From positions 1 through 61,166 of the forward strand of contig CAMCYB010000005.1 of the NCBI GenBank assembly GCA_945883615.1: a stretch of 61,166 nucleotides of DNA, read 5' to 3'. Shown here one piece after another: positions 1-7,881 of the stretch (the first letter of the stretch is position 1; each line of letters opens with the position of its first letter). The DNA is from Bordetella parapertussis. Lineage in GTDB: Bacteria; Pseudomonadota; Gammaproteobacteria; Burkholderiales; Burkholderiaceae_B. A model generated the notes under the pieces. It had not been told where the DNA came from. It worked only from the letters and a program-made list of their open reading frames with translations, and did not search any database. The translations under genes were made by a program, and so were the position numbers.

Positions 1-2
1 GG

Positions 3-146
3 CGCAGTACCCTGATTCGGGGTGCTAAACGGGCTAAAATGCCCAAATATCTGTCCATATTGGGCAAAAAAGTAAATATTATTGAATCAGTAAATTTCTA
101 CCGCGGAAATTTCCGCTTTAAACCGACTTATTCAGACCTTCCCTAA
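3..146 (+). other. Possible 3' remnant of a transposase gene
   Basis: A reading frame open from the window edge ends with TAA at 144-146. Its first residues (STLIRGAKRAKM) loosely resemble the C-terminal pattern of IS110-type transposases, where a leucine-rich segment is followed by HGAR. The rest of the frame is not recognisable. The match is short, so this may be chance. The sequence to the left, outside the window, would decide it. Confidence 0.15.
103..116. repeat. Perfect 14-bp palindrome GCGGAAATTTCCGC
   Basis: The sequence GCGGAAATTTCCGC is perfectly self-complementary. It lies about 135 bp upstream of the membrane protein gene at 252 and inside the doubtful reading frame 3-146. It could be an operator or the end of a mobile element, but no second copy or nearby regulator supports either. 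No T-tract follows, so it is not a terminator. Confidence 0.3.
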
Positions 147-251
147 GTCATGTTTATATATGGAAGTGCGAGCCTAAAGTTTTTCTTAATTCAATCTACA
201 AACTACATTCATTTAAATAAAGCCAGTTATCTTAAAAAAAATTCAAAATAA

Positions 252-839
252 ATGATGAAAATATTATTTAATGATCATGTTAGTTTGAAATTAAGTTTCA
301 CTATCGTTGTTTGCATAGCCCTATTGTGGTGCTCAGTTTATTACTTGAATGAATGGTTGTTCAGCAACTTTATTTTTGTTCAAAACGCCATTAACTGGGT
401 ATTTTTACCTGCAGCAATCAGGTTGTTTGCTGTACTTTTGGCAGGCTGGGTTGGTGTGTTTGGGTTGTTCTTAGGTTCAATTGTCACATCTACATGGGTG
501 TGGGGTGAAGATCAGGTGGTCACACAAATCTTGGTTCTCGCAACCATATCTTCTATGGCACCCATGTTGGGGCTTTTGGTCTGTACTCGGGTTCTAAAAA
601 TAAATAATAATTTTCAAGGCTTAAGCGCTTTAAATTTGTTGTGGCTTTGTGCAACCATTGCCTTTTTAAGTGTGCTGGCCCACAATTTTGCTTATTATTA
701 TTTTGGGCGTACTGTCAACATTTTAGGTGGCATAGGGCCTATGTTTGTTGGTGATTTTTTAGGTATGTTAATTGTGCTCTATGTTGTGAAATTAACATTA
801 CCTAAAAAAGCTAAATTACACAATCAAGCATTCTCTTAA
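252..839 (+). CDS. Hypothetical integral membrane protein, MASE1-like
   Basis: A 195-residue protein made almost entirely of hydrophobic segments, about five or six predicted transmembrane helices, with short polar loops and a basic C-terminus (KLTLPKKAKLH). The segment around residues 50-80 (FLPAAIRLFAVLLAGWVGVFGLFLG) resembles the MASE1 membrane sensory domain, but no output domain such as GGDEF or kinase follows. ATG codons at 252 and 255 are both possible starts and no clear Shine-Dalgarno sequence is visible. It stands alone, 273 bp before the next gene. I do not recognise a specific function. Confidence 0.6.
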   Translation: MMKILFNDHVSLKLSFTIVVCIALLWCSVYYLNEWLFSNFIFVQNAINWVFLPAAIRLFAVLLAGWVGVFGLFLGSIVTSTWVWGEDQVVTQILVLATISSMAPMLGLLVCTRVLKINNNFQGLSALNLLWLCATIAFLSVLAHNFAYYYFGRTVNILGGIGPMFVGDFLGMLIVLYVVKLTLPKKAKLHNQAFS

Positions 840-1112
840 TCTATTTGCTTGCTTTATTCCCAGGCGTTCTTAAAATAACTATTCGGTCACATTTATTGTT
901 TTGACTGCTGCTTCAGACCCTGCTTAAAAAGATACATTCCCATATACATTGGCATTCAAGGCATATGAACCTCTCTTGTTGGGTTTCTTCAAATGTAATT
1001 GAACGCAATTCAATTTTTTAATTTTACCCAGACACACAATTTATCTTGCAATGGTTTAGTAGGCATGTTTATGTATATATTGTTGTAACCACTACAGTAT
1101 TTAAAATTAAAT
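840..1112. other. Intergenic region without a gene
   Basis: An AT-rich stretch of 273 bp with stops in all frames. A small inverted repeat, ATTGAA-cgcaa-TTCAAT at 998-1014, is followed by a T-run. It could act as a weak terminator for the preceding membrane protein gene. The promoter of the regulator gene at 1113 should also lie here, but I could not assign its -35 and -10 boxes with confidence. Confidence 0.4.
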
Positions 1113-1472
1113 ATGAACTCTTCTAAGTCTTACTCATCTATGTACTTGCGTTTTGTCAATCTTATGCATGCCATAAGAGAGTTACCAACATTTCCTAAGA
1201 TTGATCCGGTTGAAGAGCGATTGCTCAATATGTTTGCCCTATGTTGGTTAAAAGAGCAAAAGTTGACTGTGCTTGAAGCAATGAATATGTCACCCGATGT
1301 ATCACCAACCACTGTGCATCGTCGCCTTAAATCATTGCGTAGTAAAGGTTTGGTTGATTTGTCGATTGATGAAATTGACACCCGCATCAAATACATTGTG
1401 CCAACGAAACTGACCGAGCAATATTTTGCGTCAATCGGCAAATGCCTAGACGACGCAGTGCCAGCGCAGTAA
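1113..1472 (+). CDS. Winged-helix (MarR-like) transcriptional regulator
   Basis: A 119-residue protein with a helix-turn-helix of the MarR/winged-helix type around residues 50-90. SPTTVHRRLKSLRSKGLVDL is the recognition helix running into the wing, and DEIDTRIKYIVPT is the wing strand. The N-terminal part is helical and should serve dimerisation. No ligand-binding domain is added. It lies beside the sulfide dehydrogenase and sox genes, which makes a role in regulating sulfur oxidation possible, but that is inference from position only. Confidence 0.65.
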   Translation: MNSSKSYSSMYLRFVNLMHAIRELPTFPKIDPVEERLLNMFALCWLKEQKLTVLEAMNMSPDVSPTTVHRRLKSLRSKGLVDLSIDEIDTRIKYIVPTKLTEQYFASIGKCLDDAVPAQ

Positions 1473-1501
1473 AAAAAACGTCTCGTTTAAAACGAGACGT
1501 T
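1471..1501 (-). terminator. Rho-independent terminator of the soxF unit
   Basis: AACGTCTCGTTT at 1477-1488 pairs with AAACGAGACGTT at 1490-1501. Read leftward, the hairpin is followed by eight T residues (the A-run at 1471-1478), a strong intrinsic terminator for the leftward unit ending at 1587. Rightward the tail is poor in T, so stopping of the regulator gene transcript is less certain. Confidence 0.85.
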
Positions 1502-1586
1502 GTATTTGCAACTTAGCGAAATTTGTACCTCGGTTAGAAGCTGCTCATCTTACAGCTGCTAGCGAAGCTGTTAGTAACTGCTTTGT

Positions 1587-2867
1587 TTACCCAATCGAGT
1601 CAGACCAAATGTTTTTTGCCCAACCCCATGCGTAAACCCCTTCAAGTGCGTTAGGTGCTGGTGATAAACCACCCGAACCTGCGACCGTTTTAAAGGTTTT
1701 TTCTGCAGCATCATATTGATGCACGCTCGCCACATGAACCACATCTCTGTCATTAACAAAGCTATAGCATGTATTGGTCAAAACAGGGCTTGGGTTCACA
1801 GGGTAACCGCTTAACTCACAGATAATCGCGGCGGCGGCTACTTTGCCATGTTGGTTGGCCATATGCCCCGACTTAGGCATAGCAGGCGCGATTTGAATCG
1901 AGTCACCTAAGACGTGAATATCTTTAGCTGCAGTTGATTCAAAGTTTAAAAAGTTAACCTGAGCCCAACGACCGTTAGCATTCGCTAAACCCGTATCAAC
2001 AACTAACCCACCTGCACTCATTGGGGGCAAGACATTTAAGATGTCTGCTTTGAAGTCATCACTTAATTCAAATTTAAGTGTCTTATTTTTAGCATCAACA
2101 CCAACAACGTTTGCGCCAGCTTGATATTCAATTAAGCCTGGGTATTGTTCGTCCCAAACGGCTTGGAATAATTTACCTTTAGAAGCAATACCTGGGTTGG
2201 CATCAAACACCACGACTTTTGATTTGGGTTTGTTTTTCTTCATGTAGTTAGCTACTTGACAGGCACGCTCGTAAGGTCCTGGTGGGCAACGGTAGGGCGC
2301 TAATGGAATAGTCAATGCAAAAACGCCACCATCACGCATTTCAGCAAGCTGTTTATGTAGTGCAACCGTTTCAGGGCCCGCTTTCCATGCTTGTAATGTG
2401 ATGCCCGCTTTGTTCGCCTCAGCAAGACCTTCTATTTTATCAAGCATTAAACCGATGCCAGGTGACAAAACAAGTTTGTCGTAAGGCATGATCGTACCCG
2501 AAGCCAGTTGCACGGTTTTTTTCACTGGGTCAATTTTGCTAACACTGTCTTTGACCATCTTGACCCCATACTTTTTAACAAGACCGTCATAGGGTGAGGT
2601 GATGGCATTAATTTGTTGGGCGCCGCCAACAACGAGATTTGACATTGGGCATGAAATAAATTCAGCTTGGGGTTCGATCAGTGTGACATCAGCGCTGTTG
2701 TTTGACAGTGAGCGCAAATACTTGGCTGCTGTCGCGCCACCATAACCTGCACCCACAACAATAATTTTAGCTTTTTGCAAATTGCTGGCTTGCGCTGCAA
2801 ATGCTGGTAAAGCTGATGCGGCACCTATTAGTGCAGCACTTTGACCCATAAAAAGTCGACGGTTCAT
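1587..2867 (-). CDS. soxF: Flavocytochrome c sulfide dehydrogenase flavoprotein subunit
   Basis: A 426-residue periplasmic flavoprotein that oxidises sulfide and passes electrons to a partner cytochrome c. It begins with a Tat-like signal (MNRRLFMGQSAALIGAASALPAFAA), followed by the FAD-binding GAGYGGATAAKYL at residues 39-51. Cys73 in ISCPMSN matches the cysteine that carries covalent FAD in the FccB family. Cys194/Cys203 in YRCPPGPYERAC and the late cysteine in NTCYSFV fit the redox-active disulfide region. The cytochrome gene lies 12 bp upstream in the same unit. SoxF and FccB are homologous names; the sox neighbours favour soxF. Confidence 0.9.
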   Translation of the reverse strand: MNRRLFMGQSAALIGAASALPAFAAQASNLQKAKIIVVGAGYGGATAAKYLRSLSNNSADVTLIEPQAEFISCPMSNLVVGGAQQINAITSPYDGLVKKYGVKMVKDSVSKIDPVKKTVQLASGTIMPYDKLVLSPGIGLMLDKIEGLAEANKAGITLQAWKAGPETVALHKQLAEMRDGGVFALTIPLAPYRCPPGPYERACQVANYMKKNKPKSKVVVFDANPGIASKGKLFQAVWDEQYPGLIEYQAGANVVGVDAKNKTLKFELSDDFKADILNVLPPMSAGGLVVDTGLANANGRWAQVNFLNFESTAAKDIHVLGDSIQIAPAMPKSGHMANQHGKVAAAAIICELSGYPVNPSPVLTNTCYSFVNDRDVVHVASVHQYDAAEKTFKTVAGSGGLSPAPNALEGVYAWGWAKNIWSDSIG

Positions 2868-2879
2868 GTTGAGCTCCTT

Positions 2880-3212
2880 TTAGTTTTTCTTGCCAAGCAT
2901 TAATGCAATGGTATTGATTTGTTCATCGGTGTAGCCCTTTGCTAATTGCGGCATGATCGTGCCCTGACGAGCGCCAGATTTATAGTCGAGTAAGCTTTTT
3001 TTAATCTGTTCATGCGTTAAATCATTAATTTTTGGCATATCACCACCCGCTACGCTGACGCCGTTGGTTCCGTGGCAGTTAGCACAGGTAGCAGCTAAGC
3101 TCATGTTGTAAATTTGTTCTGCCGAATTTGGCTGGGCTAATGCGGTGAGTGGAATGGCAAAACTTACCGCTGAAACAGCAACAACATATTTTAATTTTTT
3201 CATCATTTTCAT
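2880..3212 (-). CDS. soxE: Monohaem cytochrome c, partner of sulfide dehydrogenase
   Basis: A 110-residue c-type cytochrome with a signal peptide ending near ALAQ (residue 27), a single haem site CANCH at 43-47, and a likely axial methionine in GTIMPQLA near residue 87. The family (FccA/SoxE, class I cytochromes) accepts electrons from the sulfide dehydrogenase flavoprotein, whose gene follows 12 bp downstream. The start at 3212 is supported by GGAG eight bases upstream on the minus strand. The symbol soxE rests on context; fccA would be equally defensible. Confidence 0.82.
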   Translation of the reverse strand: MKMMKKLKYVVAVSAVSFAIPLTALAQPNSAEQIYNMSLAATCANCHGTNGVSVAGGDMPKINDLTHEQIKKSLLDYKSGARQGTIMPQLAKGYTDEQINTIALMLGKKN

Positions 3213-3292
3213 TACTTTGTCTCCGTAAAATAACTTTAATAATACTTAAAAAAAATCGATAAAAACAGTTGGGATAAATTTAATTATAAGGT

Positions 3293-4258
3293 TCAGGCAA
3301 CACCATTAGATTTAAACCAAGCTAAGCATTTTTGCCAACCATCTTTCGCGGCATCAGCGCGGTAACTGGCACGGTAGTCTGCGTTAAAAGCATGGGGTGC
3401 CTGTGGGTAAACCTCAATTATTGATTTCTTGGCAGCTGGGTTTGATGCGCCCGCTTGAGCTAATGCTTGACGCATTATTTCAACTGTATCAAGTGGAATA
3501 CCCGGGTCATCACCGCCGTACAACCCTAAAACAGGGCCTTTAAGCGATGCGGCAATGTCAACTGGGTGCAAAGGAAAATTATCAGATTTATCACCGACTA
3601 GGCGCCCGTACCATGCTACGCCCGCTTTCATTTGTGGTATTAGTGCACAGGCCAACCATGTCACCCGGCCACCCCAACAAAAACCGGTAATACCAACTTT
3701 ATTCAGATCGCCTTGGTTTTTTCCGGCCCAAGTCAGGCAGGCTGAAATATCACCCATCACTTGTTTGTCAGAGGTCTTGGCAACGATTTGACTCATTATT
3801 TCAGCGATGGTAGCCAAAGAGGTTGGGTCACCTGCACGCGTAAAAAACTCGGGCGCAATAGCCATATAACCTTGTTTGGCAAAACGACGTGCCATGTCTG
3901 CAATATGTTCATGCACACCAAATATTTCGCTCGCCACAATCACAATTGGTAGGGGGCCTTTAGCATTTGCAGGTTTTGCTACGTAAGCATAAAGATCGAG
4001 ACCATTTTCTTTGACGTGAATTTCATCTGCCTCAATACCATCAAAGTCAGTACTGATTACTTGGCTCAAAACAGGGTCAGCTGCTAAAGCAAAACCACCC
4101 AATAAGCTAACTGCCGATGCATTACGTATGAATGTTCGACGTGATTGCTGAAGAGATGGACTGAGAGAAACAGCCTCTTTCGCAAGGTCACTATTCAAAA
4201 TTTGAAGCTCCTGAAGTGTTGTTTTACTATGACATTTATGATAATTGTTATGTGACAA
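3293..4258 (-). CDS. Exported dienelactone hydrolase family protein
   Basis: A 321-residue alpha/beta hydrolase. The nucleophile motif is GFCWGGR, with cysteine as in dienelactone hydrolases. The acid is in GGDDPGIP and the histidine in PHAFNADYR, so the catalytic triad looks intact. An N-terminal stretch of about 40 residues precedes a twin-arginine segment, SRRTFIRNASAVSLLGGFALA, implying Tat export or a membrane anchor. It is divergent from soxC and 80 bp upstream of the cytochrome gene. Similar proteins are found in sox clusters but their substrate is unknown to me. The true start could be internal. Confidence 0.8.
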   Translation of the reverse strand: MSHNNYHKCHSKTTLQELQILNSDLAKEAVSLSPSLQQSRRTFIRNASAVSLLGGFALAADPVLSQVISTDFDGIEADEIHVKENGLDLYAYVAKPANAKGPLPIVIVASEIFGVHEHIADMARRFAKQGYMAIAPEFFTRAGDPTSLATIAEIMSQIVAKTSDKQVMGDISACLTWAGKNQGDLNKVGITGFCWGGRVTWLACALIPQMKAGVAWYGRLVGDKSDNFPLHPVDIAASLKGPVLGLYGGDDPGIPLDTVEIMRQALAQAGASNPAAKKSIIEVYPQAPHAFNADYRASYRADAAKDGWQKCLAWFKSNGVA

Positions 4259-4333
4259 TTTTAATAGCCCCTAGCATTTAGGGTTTATCTCTATATATGG
4301 ATGACTTTTTTTAAATTACTTTGTAAACTATCC

Positions 4334-4389
4334 TTATAACTTATAACTTATAACTTATAACTAATAACTAATAACTAATAATTTATAAC
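4334..4389. repeat. Heptanucleotide tandem repeat in the soxC divergent promoter region
   Basis: Eight contiguous 7-bp units run from 4334: four TTATAAC, two TAATAAC, one TAATAAT and one TTATAAC. The array is about 60 bp upstream of the soxC start and 75 bp upstream of the divergent hydrolase start. A change in copy number would move promoter elements by 7 bp. No gene overlaps it. Confidence 0.9.
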
Positions 4390-4452
4390 TATTAAAATTT
4401 TGACTGGTTTTTGCCAGTTTTGAACCAATAATAAATTTTTTTGGAGATTTGC

Positions 4453-5823
4453 GTGAGTGCTGATTATGTTTCTCGCAAACCGGGTCGTTTAAAGCGTGCA
4501 CCGGAAAATTTTTTGTCAAGCGATTTTGCTACCGATGTCACCAAAAGCGGGCTAGATGATTCACGTCGAGGTTTTTTACGTAAAAGTTTCTTAGGTGCTG
4601 TTGCTGCCGGAGCAGGTGCTACCGGTTTATCTTCTGCCGCCTTTGCGCAAAATGGCCCAGATGATCCCGCCATTATTACTAAACAAATGTGGCAAACGAC
4701 GTTAGGTCAGCCCGTTGCAGTTAAGCCTTATGGCGAACCGTCAACGTATGAAAATTATTTACAACGTCGCGAGTCACCAGGTCTAACCCGAGTTTCTGCC
4801 GCTTCTGTTTCTTTTGCACCCTTACAGGGCTTTTTTGGCATCATAACGCCAAATGGTTTGCATTTTGAACGCCATCATCAAGGCTGGTACAACATTGACC
4901 CAAATCAACACCGCTTGATGATAAACGGTATGGTCAAAAAAGAAATGGTTTTCACGATGGATGCCCTCATGCGCTTGCCCGCTGTATCGCGCGTGCATTT
5001 TATTGAATGTGGCGCCAATACAGGTATGGAATGGGGAAATGTGGCAGTGCCCACAGTTCAATATACGCATGGCATGTTGTCATGTTGTGAATTTACCGGC
5101 GTACCACTGTCAATGTTGCTTGATATGGCGGGTTACGACAAAACAAATGGCAAATTTGTGTTGGCCGAAGGTAATGATGGGTCTGGTATGACTCGCACAC
5201 TGCCCATTGAAGCCGCGCTTGATGACGTCGTTGTGGCTTGGGCAATGAATGGCGAAATGCTGCGTCCAGAAAATGGCTACCCTTTACGTTTAGTTGTGCC
5301 TGGTGTTCAGGGCGTTAGCTGGGTTAAGTGGCTGCGCCGCATAAAAGTGGGTGATTAGCCTTGGGCAACCAAAGACGAGGCCGTTCACTACATTGATTCC
5401 ATGCCAGATGGTCAACACCGTCAATACACCTCAATTCAAGAATGTAAATCAGTGATTACCACGCCTTCAGGTGGTCAGCAGTTGCTTGAAGCGGGTTTTT
5501 ACAACATCACGGGCTTGGCTTGGTCAGGGCGTGGAAAAATTAAACGTGTTGATGTGTCAACAGACGGTGGAAAAAATTGGCGCGAAGCCAGACTTGAAAC
5601 GCCCATTCAAACTAAAGCGTTGACTCGTTTCAACATTGATTGGGTTTGGGACGGTAAAACCGCTATTTTACAATCACGCGCCATTGATGATACGGGCTAT
5701 GTTCAACCTGCCATTCGTCAATTGCGTGATGTAAGGGGAACACGTTCTGTTTATCACAATAATGCAATTCAATCTTGGAAAATCGATACTAATGGTGAGG
5801 TGAGCAATGTTCAAGTTGGCTAA
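4453..5823 (+). pseudogene. soxC: SoxC sulfane dehydrogenase, interrupted by an in-frame amber codon
   Basis: SoxC is the molybdenum-cofactor subunit of the Sox(CD)2 sulfane dehydrogenase in the periplasm. The start is taken as GTG 4453, with GGAG seven bases upstream. A Tat signal (SRRGFLRKSF) leads into the sulfite-oxidase-type domain with the Mo-ligand cysteine in HFIECGANTG (Cys186). After 301 codons a TAG at 5356-5358 interrupts the frame inside a segment where the family reads IKVGDQPW. The same frame then continues to 5823 with the complete Mo-co dimerisation domain. A single C-to-T change in CAG would explain it. Readthrough or a sequencing error are alternatives. Its 3' end overlaps soxD by 17 bp. 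Confidence 0.85.
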
Positions 5824-6892
5824 ACCCGCAGCGATTGCGGCACTACTGTTTTTGGGTGCATCACATGCTTGGGCACAAAACACCACATCTTACCCAGGTG
5901 TGGGTCGTGCAGCCACCGTCAATGAAGTAAACGCATGGAATATTGACGTGAGGCCAGATTTTAAAGGCTTACCTAAGGGATCGGGAACTGTCGATCAAGG
6001 TACCGTTATTTGGGAAAATAAATGTGCCAGTTGTCACGGTGCGTTTGGTGAGTCAAATGAGGTGTTTACCCCGATCGTAGGTGGCACCACAAAAAAAGAT
6101 CAAGAAACAGGTCATGTACAAGCGTTAGTCACTAACTCGCAACCGCAACGCACCACAATGATGAAAGTGGCAACCATTTCAACGCTATACGATTACATTT
6201 ATCGCGCCATGCCTTGGAATGAACCCCGTTCACTCACACCTGACGACACGTATGCAGTCATGGCCTATATTTTAAATTTAGCCGAAATCGTGCCTGATGA
6301 CTTTACGCTGAGCAATACTAATATCGCTGAAATTCAAAGTCGCATGCCAAATCGTAACGGCATGACACTTGATCATGGTATGCGTACGGTTGACGGTAAA
6401 CCAGACGTCATAGCAGTCGCTTGTATGAAAGACTGTGTAAAAGAAGTCGTCATAACTTCTTCGCTTCCAGACTTTGCACGTGATGCTCACGGCAACATCG
6501 CGACTCAAAATCGCAATTTTGGTCCGACTCGTGGTGCAGATACAACTCAACCAACCTTAGCGAAATTACCCGGTGCGGGTTATCAAATGAAAGTCGTTGC
6601 CATGGCAGCACCTGCAGCAGGTGGTGCCACCACAGGCGGTGCAGCTGCAAAAGAACTCTTTACCAAAAATAATTGTGCGGTCTGTCATGCCGCCAATTCA
6701 AAAATGGTGGGGCCATCGATTGCAGATGTTGCTGCAAAATACAAGGGCAATTCTGATGCTGTTGCACTAATGGTTAAAAAAGTTAAAGTCGGTGGTGCGG
6801 GTAATTGGGGTTCGATACCTATGCCGCCGCACCCACAAATTTCTGATGCTGACTCAACGACAATGGTAACTTGGATGTTGGCTACACCTTAA
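5807..6892 (+). CDS. soxD: Sulfane dehydrogenase dihaem cytochrome c subunit SoxD
   Basis: A 361-residue periplasmic dihaem cytochrome c that takes electrons from SoxC during oxidation of the sulfane sulfur bound to SoxY. It has a signal peptide ending at AWAQ (residue 24), haem sites CASCH at 73-77 and CAVCH at 290-294, and a likely axial-methionine segment GSIPMPPHP near the end. An Ala/Gly-rich linker around 267-282 separates the domains. The start lies inside the last codons of soxC, which indicates translational coupling. This gene is intact although its partner soxC has a stop codon. Confidence 0.92.
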   Translation: MFKLAKPAAIAALLFLGASHAWAQNTTSYPGVGRAATVNEVNAWNIDVRPDFKGLPKGSGTVDQGTVIWENKCASCHGAFGESNEVFTPIVGGTTKKDQETGHVQALVTNSQPQRTTMMKVATISTLYDYIYRAMPWNEPRSLTPDDTYAVMAYILNLAEIVPDDFTLSNTNIAEIQSRMPNRNGMTLDHGMRTVDGKPDVIAVACMKDCVKEVVITSSLPDFARDAHGNIATQNRNFGPTRGADTTQPTLAKLPGAGYQMKVVAMAAPAAGGATTGGAAAKELFTKNNCAVCHAANSKMVGPSIADVAAKYKGNSDAVALMVKKVKVGGAGNWGSIPMPPHPQISDADSTTMVTWMLATP

Positions 6893-6964
6893 GTTATCAG
6901 TTTTTCGGTTTTTTTGTTATCTTTTGATTATTGTCTTAATTTTGAATTTATTGGGGAATGAAAT

Positions 6965-7420
6965 ATGAATCTGCAACGTCGTAATCTTATGCAAATGACG
7001 GCACTCGTTGGTTTAATGGCCAGTGCTGGTCTGTTGACCCAAGCGGAAGCCGCTCAATGGGACAAGGCTGCTTTTGAAGCCAAATCAGTTGATGATGTGG
7101 TGAAAGCATTAGGTGGTTCTGCACCCACCGTTTCTGACAAAGTGACTTTGCGCGCACCAGATATTGCTGAAAACGGTGCGGTTGTACCTGTTGGTGTTGA
7201 AAGTACATTAAATAATGCAACGCAAATGGCTATTTTGGTTGAGAAAAACCCCAGTGCATTAGCAGCAATGTTTATCTTGCCACCTGGCTCTGATGCTTGG
7301 GCATCAACCCGAGTCAAAATGGGTCAAACATCAAATGTTTTTGCCTTGGTTAAATCTGATGGCAAATGGTTTATGTCAACAAAAGAAGTTAAGGTCACAT
7401 TGGGTGGCTGTGGCGGCTAA
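6965..7420 (+). CDS. soxY: Sulfur carrier protein SoxY
   Basis: A 151-residue periplasmic carrier that holds sulfur intermediates on the cysteine of its C-terminal swinging arm. The sequence ends in the diagnostic GGCGG. The N-terminus has a Tat-type signal (LQRRNLMQMTALVGLMASAGLL) ending near AEAA. It is followed by soxZ, its structural partner, after 81 bp. Upstream GGGGAATGAAAT supplies the ribosome binding site. Cys149 would be the thiosulfate attachment residue. Confidence 0.95.
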   Translation: MNLQRRNLMQMTALVGLMASAGLLTQAEAAQWDKAAFEAKSVDDVVKALGGSAPTVSDKVTLRAPDIAENGAVVPVGVESTLNNATQMAILVEKNPSALAAMFILPPGSDAWASTRVKMGQTSNVFALVKSDGKWFMSTKEVKVTLGGCGG

Positions 7421-7501
7421 TTTTCTGTTCAGCCAAAGTACAAATTTGATTGCCCGCTTGGGTTAATAGGCGTAAAGCCAACAAGATTTAGTGAGGAAAT
7501 T

Positions 7502-7816
7502 ATGTCAAGTCCAATGAGAATTCGTGCAACTGAGCAAGACGGTGTGGTCGATGTCAAAGTGCTCATGCGTCATGCGATGGAAACAGGTCAGCGTAAAGAT
7601 GCTGAAGGTAAAGTGATTCCAGCTTGGTTTATTACAGTTGTTGATGCAAAAGTTAAAGATAAGGTTGTCTTCACCGCCGAGTTTGGTCCTGCTGTTTCGA
7701 AAGACCCATTTTTAAATTTCAAACTTAAAGGCAGCGCCAAAAAAGGTGACGCCCTGGCTGTAACTTGGGTTGACAATAAAGGCGAGACTCAAACTGATAC
7801 AGTAGAAGTTAAATAA
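7502..7816 (+). CDS. soxZ: SoxZ, partner of the SoxY sulfur carrier
   Basis: A 104-residue beta-sandwich protein forming the SoxYZ heterodimer on which thiosulfate is oxidised. The motif MRHAMETGQRKDAEGKVIPAWF near residues 24-44 is typical of the family. It has no signal peptide and should be exported together with Tat-bearing SoxY, as is known for SoxYZ. The start ATG at 7502 is preceded by GAGGAAATT. Length is normal. Confidence 0.95.
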   Translation: MSSPMRIRATEQDGVVDVKVLMRHAMETGQRKDAEGKVIPAWFITVVDAKVKDKVVFTAEFGPAVSKDPFLNFKLKGSAKKGDALAVTWVDNKGETQTDTVEVK

Positions 7817-7881
7817 ATTTTCGATCTAATAATAATGGGTTGATTTTAAGTTTGAAAGAAAGCCCAACGGAGGAGCAAAAG

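Noticed and set aside
4334..4389. Heptamer array as a CRISPR
   Set aside because: Units are only 7 bp and contiguous, with no spacers and no cas genes in the window.
5356..5358. TAG as a pyrrolysine or other recoded codon in soxC
   Set aside because: Nothing around it marks recoding, glutamine is the normal residue, and no pyl genes are in the window. Kept only as a minor alternative to a nonsense mutation or error.
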